A stretch of 64,000 nt of DNA, from the NCBI RefSeq assembly GCF_002901995.1, contig NZ_PPQN01000002.1, positions 1 through 64,000 of the forward strand, written 5' to 3'. Source of the stretch: Staphylococcus coagulans (GTDB lineage Bacteria > Bacillota > Bacilli > Staphylococcales > Staphylococcaceae). Shown here piece by piece: positions 1 to 9,090 of this stretch. A program made the position numbers and the translations under genes. The stretch's first letter is position 1, and every line of letters begins with the position of its first letter. The notes under the pieces were generated by a model. The model saw only the letters and a list, made by a program, of their open reading frames with translations, did no database searches and was not told the origin of the DNA.

Positions 1-88
1 ATACAGTCAAGAATAGGGTATAAAGTTAATGATTGTAATATTTTATGTTATGATGATATTAAATAAATGATGATGAGGTGAAATATTT

Positions 89-262
89 ATGTGGAACTTT
101 ATTAAGGGCTTATTTAAGTTTATATTTATTTTCACAGCTACAGTGACTGTTGTCTTCGGTGTGGGTGCAGCTGTACTCGCATATGTTTTCAAAAAAGACT
201 TTGAAGATATTGAAAATAAAACAAAAGAGATTGTATCCGATATTGAGTCTAATGTTAACTAA
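89..262 (+). CDS. Small single-pass membrane protein, 57 aa
   Basis: Unrecognised small protein. It reads from ATG at 89 with a GATGAGGTGA ribosome site just upstream and stops with TAA at 260-262. Residues about 4-31 are strongly hydrophobic (aromatic, then Gly/Ala/Val-rich), and are followed by a charged tail rich in Lys, Glu and Asp, so a single transmembrane helix with a short charged C-terminal segment is the visible architecture. That layout resembles small YtxH-like envelope proteins, but I cannot assign it. A stem-loop follows at 308-361. No toxin or antitoxin partner is visible nearby. Confidence 0.75.
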   Translation: MWNFIKGLFKFIFIFTATVTVVFGVGAAVLAYVFKKDFEDIENKTKEIVSDIESNVN

Positions 263-307
263 AGTATAACAACTAAACAATTCAATTTTAATGCGTGTCG
301 ATAAAGG

Positions 308-361
308 TCACATTAAGTTGTTTTGAGCTCGTCTTTATACGTTGCTCCAATGTGATTTTTG
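308..361 (+). terminator. Stem-loop terminator after the small membrane protein
   Basis: A 7-bp stem TCACATT/AATGTGA (308-314 with 349-355) encloses a smaller GAGC/GCTC stem and is followed by a T-run. It is correctly placed to end transcription of the 57-aa gene. Confidence 0.5.
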
Positions 362-382
362 GTTTACCGGATTAACTTTTAC

Positions 383-440
383 GGGAGGTAGCGACTTTGA
401 AATCAAAATCAAATTTTAGATTTCGGTCCTACCTCTTTTT
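383..440 (+). repeat. Intergenic hairpin of the GAAATC/GATTTC family, with T-run
   Basis: The outer arms GAGGTAG/CTACCTC (385-391 with 429-435) enclose an inner GAAATC/GATTTC stem, and TTTTTT follows. The same inner stem recurs in other gaps of the window (3812, 28096, 40400, 47793, 50823), so this looks like one copy of a dispersed palindromic repeat that may double as a terminator. Confidence 0.6.
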
Positions 441-506
441 TATACAGACATTTAGGACACTGAAAGAATAAAGGCTTTGAAAATATTTATTATAAAGGTG
501 ATCAGT

Positions 507-1076
507 TTGTATCAAACACATAATGCATTAATTTCATATCAACTTAATGAAGCGACAAACTTTCAATTAGCATTGTTAAATCAACAATTATTAAATGAGC
601 GTTATCAAGAACAACGTTTTCTTGACATGATTCAGGCCGTTTTCCAGACACACTATGAGACAAGCAATATCACAATTGGTGTAAGTGACGATAGACAATT
701 AAGAGAAAATGCATACCAATTTAAACGCTTATTAGAAAAGGACTTGATGCATACGGGATGTTCAGAGTTTGTAATCAGGGTTGTAGAGTGGAAAGAAGAT
801 TGTAAAAGTATGAAAAAATTTGAGCGTGCTTTTGTTGAAAATGAGCCAGATGTATGGTTTGTCTTTTCGAAACCGCTTAGTTTTTGTCGATTGCTAAAAA
901 GATTGTATCGAAATCCTCTTTTTGATCCTCGACGTACATATTGCATGAGTAATTTATGTTCAAATCATTTAGTTCAAACATTAGGGTTTAAATATTTTGA
1001 AGGTATGAAAGGCATCACATCAATGGGGAAAGTGTGGACAGCTGAAGACGGAGAGTTGCTAATTATACCTTCGTAA
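507..1076 (+). CDS. Conserved-looking protein of unknown function, 189 aa
   Basis: I do not recognise this family. The frame is open from 477, but a good ribosome site (AAAGGTGATC) lies 8 nt before the TTG at 507, so I choose that start (189 aa). The protein has no signal peptide or membrane segment. It is mixed alpha/beta in character, with a Gln-rich N-terminal third, several Cys and Trp residues, and an aromatic/basic stretch around residues 125-150. It stands alone between two stem-loops and the lactonase gene, 58 nt upstream of the latter. Codon use looks like its neighbours. The C-terminal half faintly recalls ligand-binding domains, which is only an impression. Confidence 0.75.
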   Translation: MYQTHNALISYQLNEATNFQLALLNQQLLNERYQEQRFLDMIQAVFQTHYETSNITIGVSDDRQLRENAYQFKRLLEKDLMHTGCSEFVIRVVEWKEDCKSMKKFERAFVENEPDVWFVFSKPLSFCRLLKRLYRNPLFDPRRTYCMSNLCSNHLVQTLGFKYFEGMKGITSMGKVWTAEDGELLIIPS

Positions 1077-1134
1077 TGGGACAGCGTATTAAAATTTGAT
1101 AAAATAGCATTAAGAAATTTGAGAGGGGTACGAC

Positions 1135-2187
1135 ATGACAAAAGGATATATTGGTTCTTATACTAAGAAAAATGGAAAGGGCATTTATCGATTTGAGTTA
1201 GATGATCAACAAGGTAACATTGACAAAGTTGAAACAGGATATGAATTAAATGCTTCGACGTATTTGACGCAGTATCAAGATATGTTACTCGCCATTACGA
1301 AAGACGATCAAAATGCTGGCCTAGCTTCTTTTAAGATTAGTAAAGATGGGAGCTTAGAAAAAAAGAGTACTTGTTTAGAATCTTTTAAAGGCTCTGGTTG
1401 TTATGTAGCGGTATCACCAGATGGAAAATATGCTTTTGAAGCTGTTTATGGAGATGGTGTTGCACGTATTTATGAATTAGATGCTGAAAACCACACTATT
1501 AAACGTTTAATTAGAGAAATCAGTCATGATTATCCGCACGGGCCAAACGTGGAGCGTCAAGAAAAATCCCATGTGCACTATTTAGATGTCACGCCTGATC
1601 ATCAATATGTGGTAGCTGTTGATTTAGGTTCGGATTTGTTAGTGACATATCATTATGGTTCCGAAGGCATGGAAGTTGCTTATCGCACACAATTAGAACC
1701 TGGTGATGGCCCTAGACATATTGCTTATCATCAAACGGGGCGTTACGCCTATGTAGTTAATGAACTTTCAAATACGGTTGTTGTGATGCAATATGAAGAC
1801 GGTCGATTCACTGAATTGGAACGTCATTTAACAATTCCTGAAGATTTCTTGCAACCGACTAAATTAGCTGCAGTACATCTTTCACATGATCAACGTTACT
1901 TATATATTAGTAACCGTGGACACGATAGTCTTGCTATTTTCAAAGTATTAGCTGAGGGTAGCAAACTTGAGTTGGTTGATATTATCTCAAGTGGCGGTGT
2001 ATTTCCAAGAGATTTCAATATTACTGCAGATGATGCATATCTCGTTGTGGCACATCAAGAAGAAGACTCTAAAATTGTCGTATTTGAAAGAAATCGAGAC
2101 ACGGGATTGTTGACATTAAAAGATGATCAACAAGTTGCAGAGGAAGGCGTTTGTGTTAAATTTTTAAACGAAACTGACCTCTATTAG
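1135..2187 (+). CDS. pgl: Lactonase family beta-propeller protein (6-phosphogluconolactonase type)
   Basis: A 350-aa protein of the YkgB/Pgl lactonase family, whose members hydrolyse 6-phosphogluconolactone in the oxidative pentose phosphate pathway. The sequence shows the expected seven-bladed propeller rhythm: an N-terminal KGYIGSYT strand, repeated VAVSPDGKYAFEAVYGDG and VTPDHQYVVAVDLG-type blades, the central GDGPRHIAYHQTGRYAYVVNE blade, and a C-terminal blade with FPRDFNI. It has no signal peptide, so it should be cytoplasmic. The ribosome site GAGAGGGG precedes the ATG. It is monocistronic, with a bidirectional terminator shared with the convergent aldH. Family assignment is firm; the exact substrate rests on homologues. 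Confidence 0.88.
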   Translation: MTKGYIGSYTKKNGKGIYRFELDDQQGNIDKVETGYELNASTYLTQYQDMLLAITKDDQNAGLASFKISKDGSLEKKSTCLESFKGSGCYVAVSPDGKYAFEAVYGDGVARIYELDAENHTIKRLIREISHDYPHGPNVERQEKSHVHYLDVTPDHQYVVAVDLGSDLLVTYHYGSEGMEVAYRTQLEPGDGPRHIAYHQTGRYAYVVNELSNTVVVMQYEDGRFTELERHLTIPEDFLQPTKLAAVHLSHDQRYLYISNRGHDSLAIFKVLAEGSKLELVDIISSGGVFPRDFNITADDAYLVVAHQEEDSKIVVFERNRDTGLLTLKDDQQVAEEGVCVKFLNETDLY

Positions 2188-2211
2188 CGAATAAAAGCAC
2201 GATAAGATAAA

Positions 2212-2271
2212 GAAAAAGCACATGTTGAGAATGGCAAAAATGATGTTGTCATTTTCTCTCATGTGCTTTTA
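2212..2271. terminator. Bidirectional terminator between pgl and aldH
   Basis: A long stem AAAGCACATG/CATGTGCTTT with an inner GAGAA/TTCTC extension separates the convergent pgl and aldH genes. It has A-rich and T-rich flanks on both sides, so it can serve both. Confidence 0.8.
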
Positions 2272-2293
2272 TTAATGCGTTTGAAATAGAATA

Positions 2294-3673
2294 TTACTTT
2301 TTAAACAACTTTTTAACGTAGCCCAGTTTACCTTTATAAGGTGGGAACAATAACCCGGTCTCCAATTTTGTTGTTTTAAAAATATAAGGTTTTTGATGTG
2401 AAAACGTTTCAAATGAATAACGTCCATGATAGCGTCCGATGCCTGATGCACCCACACCACCAAAAGGAAGGTTTGGATTTGCTAATTGAAGTAAAGTATC
2501 GTTAATGGCACCGCCGCCAAACGATAATTCAGTAAGTATTCGATTTGTTGTATTTTCGTCTTCGCTAAATAAGTATAACGATAATGGTTTAGGTTTTGAT
2601 TGAATATATTGAATGGCTTCATCAAGGTTTTGATAAGTCATAATTGGTAAAATCGGACCAAATATTTCCTCAGCCATAATGGCATCTGAAGACACTACAT
2701 TATCAATAAGAGTCGGTGCAATATAACGGTCGGTCGCGTCCGTTTCACCACCTAAAATAATTTTAGCTTCATGGGTTTGAATCAATTGTGCTAAACGATT
2801 AAAATGGCGTCCGTTTACAATACGCCCGAAATCTTCACTCTCACGGGGCGCGCGTCCATAAAACTCACGTATTGTCGTCGTCAAAGCTTTAATAAAATCT
2901 GCTTTTACTGTTTCATCAATCAACACATAATCAGGTGCTACACAAGTTTGACCTGCATTTATAAATTTACCAAAACAAATTCGTTCGCTCGCTACTTTTA
3001 AGTTGGCGGATTTATCTATAATTGTAGGCGATTTTCCACCAAGTTCTAATGTCACTGGTATAAGCTGTTTTGCGGCCGCTTCATAAACAATTTGGCCAAC
3101 TTTTGCACTACCGGTAAAAAAGATATGGTCAAAAGGTAATTGTAAAAGTGCTTGAATCGCATCAGCACCACCTTGAACAACGCTGACGTATTCTGGCTCA
3201 AAACTTTTAGTGATAATGGTTTCAACGACTTCAGCAACATGAGGTGTGAGTTCTGACGGTTTAACGATAGCGGTATTGCCAGCAGCGATTGCACCAATTA
3301 AAGGTTCAAAAACTAATTGAAACGGATAGTTAAAAGGGCCAATAATCAACACGGTACCTAAAGGCTCACTAATGACAAAGCTTTTAGTAGGAAAGAGAAA
3401 TAAAGGAGTGTCGACAGATTGTTTTTTGGCCCATTTATTTAATGACTTACGTGTATGTTTAATGCTATTCAATGTATAGCCTACTTCAGTTGCGTAAGCT
3501 TCTACTTCATTTTTGCCTAGATCCTTCTTTAAAGCCTCTAGTATGGCATCTTCATGTAATTTAATTTGCTTTGATAATTGTTTTAATGCTTTTTTACGAT
3601 ATTTGAGGGGCACGGTGATGCCTGATCGAAAATAGTCTTTCGTCGCATCAAATTGGTTTTGATAGCTGTTCAA
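2294..3673 (-). CDS. aldH: Aldehyde dehydrogenase (class 3-like)
   Basis: NAD(P)-dependent aldehyde dehydrogenase of the class 3/YwdH-like group. I choose the TTG at 3673 because AAAGGAG lies 8 nt upstream; this gives 459 aa, the length I recall for S. aureus AldH. Visible motifs are Asn115 in GPFNYP, the glycine motif FTGSAKVG at 186-193, the general base Glu210 in LELGGKSP and the nucleophile Cys244 in NAGQTC. The C-terminal FGGVGASGIG motif of the family is present. There is no signal peptide. The gene is monocistronic and convergent with pgl. It probably oxidises fatty or aromatic aldehydes, but the substrate cannot be read from the sequence. Confidence 0.9.
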   Translation of the reverse strand: MNSYQNQFDATKDYFRSGITVPLKYRKKALKQLSKQIKLHEDAILEALKKDLGKNEVEAYATEVGYTLNSIKHTRKSLNKWAKKQSVDTPLFLFPTKSFVISEPLGTVLIIGPFNYPFQLVFEPLIGAIAAGNTAIVKPSELTPHVAEVVETIITKSFEPEYVSVVQGGADAIQALLQLPFDHIFFTGSAKVGQIVYEAAAKQLIPVTLELGGKSPTIIDKSANLKVASERICFGKFINAGQTCVAPDYVLIDETVKADFIKALTTTIREFYGRAPRESEDFGRIVNGRHFNRLAQLIQTHEAKIILGGETDATDRYIAPTLIDNVVSSDAIMAEEIFGPILPIMTYQNLDEAIQYIQSKPKPLSLYLFSEDENTTNRILTELSFGGGAINDTLLQLANPNLPFGGVGASGIGRYHGRYSFETFSHQKPYIFKTTKLETGLLFPPYKGKLGYVKKLFKK

Positions 3674-3811
3674 TGAGATAACTCCTTTCAAATGATATTT
3701 AATTAATAAGAGGGAATGCTGCTTAAGTTTGTATGGGATGTATACAATCAAATAAGAATGACACAGCATAACTTGAGTATCAATTTGATGATAACATCGG
3801 ATACAAAGAAA

Positions 3812-3863
3812 GGGACCAGAATAGAAATCTGACTACGCGTTTAGATTTCGTATTCTCGGCCCC
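3812..3863. repeat. Dispersed intergenic hairpin (GAAATC/GATTTC family)
   Basis: A long imperfect palindrome: GGGACC, AGAATA and GAAATCT on the left pair with AGATTTC, TATTCT and GGCCCC on the right. It lies between aldH (upstream end) and the GNAT gene. Read on the minus strand it is followed by TTTCTTT, so it may terminate the pncA-ppaC-GNAT transcript. Confidence 0.65.
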
Positions 3864-3996
3864 AAGTTAAAAAGATAAAGTGTTGGTGTACAAAATAAAA
3901 ATGATATGGACACTTATAAATGGCTAAATCATTTAGATAGAATATACAACCACGCACCTTATGAGTCATCAAGGAAGACTTTTAACAAAGTTCTCC

Positions 3997-4278
3997 TTAC
4001 TCAGCTAAAAGCGGTGCAAGAGATTCATCTTTTTCAAATTGACGCGCCACATAACTACAAGATGGAACAATTTTTAAGTTTTCATCTTCGGCTTTTTGAA
4101 TGACTTCGTTGAATAATTTTTTTGCAACGCCACCGCCACGGAGTGATGGATCTACAAAAGTTTTGTTGACATCGATTGTATTTTCATCAAGATACTTAAA
4201 TGTAATCTCAGCTTGCGGTGTGTTTTCATTTTCACCAATATAAAACTTGTGATGTCCTGCTTTAATTTGATTTGTCAT
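3997..4278 (-). CDS. Small GNAT-family N-acetyltransferase (YjdJ type)
   Basis: A 93-aa protein of the minimal GCN5-like acetyltransferase family (COG2388/YjdJ). It keeps only the acetyl-CoA-binding core: a beta strand (AEITFKYLD), then DPSLRGGGVAKKL, which forms the pyrophosphate loop, and a helix ending in the IVPSCSYV strand. Cys74 in PSCSYV matches the conserved Cys of this subfamily. The start ATG at 4278 has AGGATG upstream. It lies 32 nt downstream of ppaC on the same strand and is probably co-transcribed. The substrate is unknown even for better studied homologues. Confidence 0.85.
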   Translation of the reverse strand: MTNQIKAGHHKFYIGENENTPQAEITFKYLDENTIDVNKTFVDPSLRGGGVAKKLFNEVIQKAEDENLKIVPSCSYVARQFEKDESLAPLLAE

Positions 4279-4310
4279 GCAACCACATCCTATTCATTTG
4301 ATTTTAAACT

Positions 4311-5234
4311 TTATGATAAAGCTTCAGTAATCGGTGGAACAATTTGTTTCTTACGTGATACGACACCAGGTAAGAATGCCGTATTGTTGTCGAGAGCAGT
4401 GTTGAAAGCTTCTCCGACTTTATCTTTTTCTGCACCAACAACAATAATTTTAGAATTGCTGTTTAAAATATCTGTAATAACAAGAACGAAGATATCATAA
4501 CCGTTTTCTGCGCTTGCTTTATTCATTGCATTTTCAAGTGCTTCTTGGCGTACGATAACTTCATCGATATCGACAGTATTCACTTGTGCAATACGTACGG
4601 TATGTTCACCCATATTGAATGATTTTGCATCTGTATTTAATATGCTATCTTCTGTTTTGTTTGTAGTAGAAGCGCCTGCTTTTAACATGTTTAAGCCATA
4701 TTCTTCTAAATTTACATCTGCAATTTTTGCTAATGCTTTTGCAGCATTAACATCTTGTTCTGTACATGTTGGTGATTTGAATAATAGGCTATCTGATACA
4801 ATTGCAGAAACCATTAACCCTGCAATTTCAGGGCGGATTTCATAGTTGCGCTCATTATACATTTTGTATAAAATCGTCGCCGTACAGCCCACAGGTTCAG
4901 CGCGGTAATATAATGGACCAGCAGTTTCGAAGTTTGAAATTCTATGGTGATCAATCACGTGATTGATTTTTGCTTTCTCGATTGTTTTAGCACTTTGTTG
5001 GAATTCATTGTGATCCACTAAAATAACGTCTTTTCCTGTTAAATCATCTGTCAACAATTCAGGTACTTCTACATTAAAGTAATCTAACGCATATTGGGTT
5101 TCAGGCCCTAACTCTCCAATACGGAAGGCTTTGGCCTCTTTATTACCGTGTTGTTGTTCAAAGTCAGCCATGATGATTGCCGAACAAATGGCATCAGTAT
5201 CTGGGTTTTGATGACCAAAAATATATGTTGTCAT
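4311..5234 (-). CDS. ppaC: Manganese-dependent inorganic pyrophosphatase
   Basis: Family II (DHH superfamily) pyrophosphatase of 307 aa that hydrolyses PPi to two phosphates in the cytoplasm. The N-terminal DHH domain shows FGHQNPDTDA (metal-binding His9, Asp13, Asp15), VDHNEF and VIDHH; the C-terminal DHHA2 domain carries the substrate-binding SRKK motif near residues 295-298. The length agrees with family members (about 309 aa). It sits between pncA and the GNAT gene on the same strand. The nearby NAD-salvage enzymes release pyrophosphate, so the location is functionally sensible. Confidence 0.95.
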   Translation of the reverse strand: MTTYIFGHQNPDTDAICSAIIMADFEQQHGNKEAKAFRIGELGPETQYALDYFNVEVPELLTDDLTGKDVILVDHNEFQQSAKTIEKAKINHVIDHHRISNFETAGPLYYRAEPVGCTATILYKMYNERNYEIRPEIAGLMVSAIVSDSLLFKSPTCTEQDVNAAKALAKIADVNLEEYGLNMLKAGASTTNKTEDSILNTDAKSFNMGEHTVRIAQVNTVDIDEVIVRQEALENAMNKASAENGYDIFVLVITDILNSNSKIIVVGAEKDKVGEAFNTALDNNTAFLPGVVSRKKQIVPPITEALS

Positions 5235-5293
5235 TATTCAATCTCCTTATTAATTTACTATATTCATATCTATTTTAGCATGGCAAACAGTAA

Positions 5294-5845
5294 TTATTCT
5301 ACCGCTGCGCCTAAAGTATCTTTAAAATGTGTTAAAGCCCATTCATGGCCCGTTAAATTAAATGATGCCACACCATTTTTAGGTATAATTAGTTGATAGT
5401 TTAAATTATATGCGCTCGCTGCTGTGTGAAGAACACAGATATCTGTACAAACCCCTACAATTTCAAGTGTATCTACATGGCGTTCACGTAATAAGCTATC
5501 CAACGGAGTACCATAAAAGGCATCGTAACGTCGTTTATCTATAAAATAGACGTGTGATTCGTCTTTAATTTGGTTATATATTTCTAGTACACGACCATAA
5601 AGATCACGTCCATGTGTTCCCTCAATGTTGTGTGGTGGGAAACTTTTTGTCTCAGGATGATAAGGATCATTTTCATAATGTAAATCCATCATAAAGAAAA
5701 TGTTCTCTTTTGATTGATGGTAAGATTGAATGCGCTCTACGATAAAAGGTTCAATCGCTTGACCCGCTTCACCGCAAGTCAGTTTCCCATCATCAGCCAC
5801 AAAGTCATAAGAATAATCCACTACAATTAAAGCTTTATTTGACAT
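5294..5845 (-). CDS. pncA: Nicotinamidase (isochorismatase-like hydrolase)
   Basis: Deamidates nicotinamide to nicotinate, the first salvage step before PncB (encoded about 3.7 kb away). The ATG at 5845 is chosen because AGGAGGATG lies 4 nt upstream; this gives 183 aa, and the longer frame adds only an unlikely hydrophobic leader. The isochorismatase fold is visible, with a catalytic triad Asp10, Lys104 and Cys137 (in GVCTDICV) and metal ligands Asp54, His56 and one of His63/His72. It is followed by ppaC after 59 nt on the same strand. Another small-amidase specificity within the superfamily is possible, but the metal site and the neighbouring NAD genes favour nicotinamidase. Confidence 0.9.
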   Translation of the reverse strand: MSNKALIVVDYSYDFVADDGKLTCGEAGQAIEPFIVERIQSYHQSKENIFFMMDLHYENDPYHPETKSFPPHNIEGTHGRDLYGRVLEIYNQIKDESHVYFIDKRRYDAFYGTPLDSLLRERHVDTLEIVGVCTDICVLHTAASAYNLNYQLIIPKNGVASFNLTGHEWALTHFKDTLGAAVE

Positions 5846-5927
5846 TAAACATCCTCCTAAAAAGGGTATATAGAAGTTAAACAACATTATTCACAGTATA
5901 ACTTAATTCAGAAAGGATGGCACGAAA

Positions 5928-7034
5928 ATGATTTTAAACATTTTAGATTTTGGTGCAACAGGAAAAAATAAGTTGCTCGACACGATTGGCATTCAACGTG
6001 CTTTAAATATAGGTAAAAAAAAGAATGTGACGGTTTATATCCCTGAAGGTACATACCATATCGCTAAAGCCTTAAAAATATATGAAGGTACAACTTTAAT
6101 ACTTGATGCAGAAGCGGAATTATTAAGGGTAAGTCGAGACGCATTATTAAAAAATGGCTCGAGCCGAAAAAAGTACTATCAATATGATGGTAATAGCCAT
6201 ATTAAGATAGAAGGTGGCACTTTCAATATGAATGGTGTGTACTATCCTTATAATAATACAGCAATGTGCATAGGTCATGCACAAGATATTGAATTAAGCC
6301 ATATCACTTTTAAAAATATTGTAGGTGGGCATGGTGTGGACGCTTGCGGATTAGATGGTGTGTACATTCATGATTGTAATTTTTTAGGTTTTCATGATGT
6401 GAATGGTGACCGTTGGTTCTCGGAAGCAATTCAACTTGATATGTTTGTTGAAGGTGCTTTTCCGAAATTTGGAGTGCATGATGGCACGATTACTAAAAAT
6501 GTAGTGATTGAGAATTGTTATTTTGGAAATTCGTTCGAGGGGCAAATGCAATCATGGAATCGTGCAATTGGTTCACATGCAAGCCGTTATAATTATTTTT
6601 ATGAGAACATTGTTATCCAAAATAATATTTTTGACTCAACGCAAGATTATGCGCTCACACCTTTGAAAGGAAAAGATATCTTTATTCATAATAATTTATT
6701 TTTAAATTGTAGTGGGGGAATTCGGTATTTAGGTGTCTATAAAGGTCAAGATATGCAAACTTTAGATGGTACTTTTGAAGGAAAGCAAGGGGGAGAAGCG
6801 TTTTATGTCATGCACAATCAATTCCTCAATATTTCTGAGAAAGACGCACTGCATATTAGAAGTCATAAAGATGCACCACACAAAAGTGTATACATCATAG
6901 GGAATGAATTTTGGGGTGACAAGCAAGCGAATCAAATGACTGCTATTAATGAATTAACAATTGTAGAAAATAGACAGTTATCTCATATCAATCAACGTGA
7001 TGTTAGTCAACTCATTTTGGATGAACTAGAATGA
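5928..7034 (+). CDS. Right-handed beta-helix protein, glycosyl hydrolase 28/pectate lyase-like
   Basis: A 368-aa protein. The N-terminus (LNILDFGATGKNKLLDTIGIQRALN) is a variant of the pectate-lyase superfamily opening, followed by the VYIPEGTYHI strand. The rest is a run of short beta turns with Asn ladders and repeated I-x-N-x-x-F units such as IVIQNNIFDS, IFIHNNLFLN and VYIIGNEFWG, typical of a parallel beta helix. No signal peptide, LPXTG anchor or membrane helix is seen, so export is not supported. Candidate acidic residues include the VDACGLDGV segment. It is divergently placed from pncA and stands alone before the convergent pheA. It may be an accessory gene; the substrate is unknown. 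Confidence 0.75.
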   Translation: MILNILDFGATGKNKLLDTIGIQRALNIGKKKNVTVYIPEGTYHIAKALKIYEGTTLILDAEAELLRVSRDALLKNGSSRKKYYQYDGNSHIKIEGGTFNMNGVYYPYNNTAMCIGHAQDIELSHITFKNIVGGHGVDACGLDGVYIHDCNFLGFHDVNGDRWFSEAIQLDMFVEGAFPKFGVHDGTITKNVVIENCYFGNSFEGQMQSWNRAIGSHASRYNYFYENIVIQNNIFDSTQDYALTPLKGKDIFIHNNLFLNCSGGIRYLGVYKGQDMQTLDGTFEGKQGGEAFYVMHNQFLNISEKDALHIRSHKDAPHKSVYIIGNEFWGDKQANQMTAINELTIVENRQLSHINQRDVSQLILDELE

Positions 7035-7171
7035 GCGCATAGAATGAAGCATAGGATGTAAAAGAGAGAGTAGATGATGGCAAAATGAATGACTTGAATT
7101 GGAAATGCTGAAGTTATAAGCAAATCCAATTACGTCATTTGATGTGGTATGAAAAGGAAAAAATAAAGAGA

Positions 7172-7975
7172 TTAATTGAACCGACCCAAGTTTTTCAGTT
7201 CAAAGTCGAGTGTTTTTAAGATAGTTGTGATTTTATTGACAACTTCATCATTAGGACACTCGGCTTGTACAAAAAAGCGATACATACCAAGCTTAGTTTT
7301 TAAAGGTCGAGATTCTACCCATTTTAAGTTGACCTGGAACATCGCAAAAGTATTTAAAATATTTGCAAGAAGTCCTGGTTTGTCTTCAGTAGGTGTAATG
7401 ACAAGTAACCAATCTTTACCTGACTGGTGCGCCACTTCAGATGCATGTTTGAGGACAAGGAAGCGCGTCATATTATGTGGATAGTCTTCGATATGCGTTT
7501 GAAGGGCATGGTAACCATACATTTCTCCGCTTCCAATAGGCGCAATCGCCCCGGTCGTTGCATTGATTTCTTTCAGTGAAGCGACTGTACTCGGCGTATA
7601 ATCATAATCAAATTGATGCGCATGGATAAATTTTTGCGTTTGACTTATCGCTGGACTAATCGAATAAACTTTAGTAATATCCGCAAGCGATTGCTCAGGT
7701 AATCCATATAAAGCAAACGCAATATCTAACAAAATTTCATCCACGACGACAAAGGGATAATCGGTTAATATATCTGCAATGATATTGATTGTTCCTTCTA
7801 TCGAATTTTCTATTGGGACAATGGCAGTTGCCGTTGTTTCTTTTTGTAGAGAAGTCATGACCTCATATAAATTATCTTTTTCAGCTAAACAGTCGTCTTG
7901 TTGTGATTGAGCCATCAATTTGAGTGCGGCTAAATAGGAAAATGTCCCTTTAGGACCTAAATAATAAAGTGTCAT
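7172..7975 (-). CDS. pheA: Prephenate dehydratase
   Basis: Converts prephenate to phenylpyruvate in phenylalanine synthesis. The 267-aa monofunctional enzyme has the catalytic domain at about residues 2-178, with YYLGPKGTFS at the start, the PIENSIEGT motif and the TRF motif in HNMTRFLVL, then a C-terminal regulatory ACT domain (about 190-267) with the GLL-type DKPGLLANILN and the ESRP motif that binds phenylalanine in relatives. Feedback inhibition by phenylalanine is therefore expected. It lies 44 nt downstream of nos on the same strand, so the two may be co-transcribed. Confidence 0.95.
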   Translation of the reverse strand: MTLYYLGPKGTFSYLAALKLMAQSQQDDCLAEKDNLYEVMTSLQKETTATAIVPIENSIEGTINIIADILTDYPFVVVDEILLDIAFALYGLPEQSLADITKVYSISPAISQTQKFIHAHQFDYDYTPSTVASLKEINATTGAIAPIGSGEMYGYHALQTHIEDYPHNMTRFLVLKHASEVAHQSGKDWLLVITPTEDKPGLLANILNTFAMFQVNLKWVESRPLKTKLGMYRFFVQAECPNDEVVNKITTILKTLDFELKNLGRFN

Positions 7976-8019
7976 GCAATCATTCCCTTACCGATATTTG
8001 TACTTTATTGTACACGAAT

Positions 8020-9090
8020 TTAGTGAAATGGACACCCAGATGATGACGATTTTTTATAAAAAAAGTTAGGGACTCTAATCTCATTTTGATAACCATGATG
8101 ATAATTTGAAGTTAAAGTTGGAGATAATGGGGGTGCTAACCATGACCATTTTCCTGTTACAGTTCGTCCTTGTTGTTGTTCGGCTTGTTCAAATTTTTCA
8201 AATTGCTTAGCTGCAGTTAAATGGTCAACCATAGAAACGCCTGCATTTTTAAAAGATTGGTAGACAGCATCATTGATTTCAACTAACACCCGATCTTTAT
8301 TAAATGAAGTGTTTCGTAAATTAGAAAATCCCATTGCTGTAGCAAATTTTTCTAATAAGTCATAACGGTAACTGTCTGTGAAATTTCTAACTGCAATTTC
8401 ATTCACCATATACCAACCATTAAATGGCGCAGTTGGATAAGTAATCCCGCCAATTTTTAGATCCATATTTGAAATAATCGGCACCGCATACCATTTTATA
8501 CCTAACTCAGAAACTTTAGGGAATTGCGCATGACTAATAGGAACCTCTAGGATTAAGTCACTAGGATATTCATAATATTTAATTTTTTGACCCGGTAATT
8601 GATACATTAAAGGTAATACATCGAAATCTGTATGTTCACCTGACCATCCAAGATGTTGGGCGAGTTGCGTCATTTCTTTTTCAGAGGGGTCTCCCTTTTC
8701 TTCGTAGCCCGCATAACGAATCAATTGATTATTAAATATTTTTGGTCCTTCAACGTCAGATTGCGCATAAATTGTAATATAAGGTTTAATACGGCCATGA
8801 TTCGTTGCTGTAGAAATGTGCGAGCAAATCGAATCTATAAATGATGCTTCATCTTTAATATGACGCGCGTCTTCAACGATTAAACTCTCCCAAAAAAGAC
8901 GACCGATACAACGATTTGAGTTACGCCATGCCACACGGGCACCATATGTTAATTCTTCTGAAGTATGTGTATAAGTCCCTGTCTCATTAATGGATAATGC
9001 AATTTCCTCTAAACGGCGATCACGCGCTTGTATTGGTAAATTTAATTCTTCATACATTTGTTTTATAAATGCTTGTGCTTCTTTTAACAT
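8020..9090 (-). CDS. nos: Bacterial nitric oxide synthase (oxygenase domain only)
   Basis: Makes NO from arginine using a haem-thiolate centre and a borrowed reductase. The 356-aa protein is the oxygenase domain alone, as in other staphylococci and bacilli. The proximal haem ligand Cys61 sits in [12 protein letters not shown]; the substrate-site [11 protein letters not shown] and the C-terminal [25 protein letters not shown] block are present. The ATG at 9090 has GAGGTGGG upstream. No reductase gene is adjacent. It is divergent from pncB across a 433-nt gap and is followed by pheA. In staphylococci bNOS supports oxidative-stress resistance and respiration, which is known for the family and not visible here. 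Confidence 0.97.
   Translation of the reverse strand: MLKEAQAFIKQMYEELNLPIQARDRRLEEIALSINETGTYTHTSEELTYGARVAWRNSNRCIGRLFWESLIVEDARHIKDEASFIDSICSHISTATNHGRIKPYITIYAQSDVEGPKIFNNQLIRYAGYEEKGDPSEKEMTQLAQHLGWSGEHTDFDVLPLMYQLPGQKIKYYEYPSDLILEVPISHAQFPKVSELGIKWYAVPIISNMDLKIGGITYPTAPFNGWYMVNEIAVRNFTDSYRYDLLEKFATAMGFSNLRNTSFNKDRVLVEINDAVYQSFKNAGVSMVDHLTAAKQFEKFEQAEQQQGRTVTGKWSWLAPPLSPTLTSNYHHGYQNEIRVPNFFYKKSSSSGCPFH

Noticed and set aside
653-946. 97-codon open frame antisense to the unrecognised gene at 507-1076
   Set aside because: No ribosome site. The plus-strand frame is longer, has a strong ribosome site and fits the surrounding gene layout.
3906-4103. 65-codon open frame on the plus strand
   Set aside because: It lacks a ribosome site and mostly lies antisense to the GNAT gene, which has clear family motifs.
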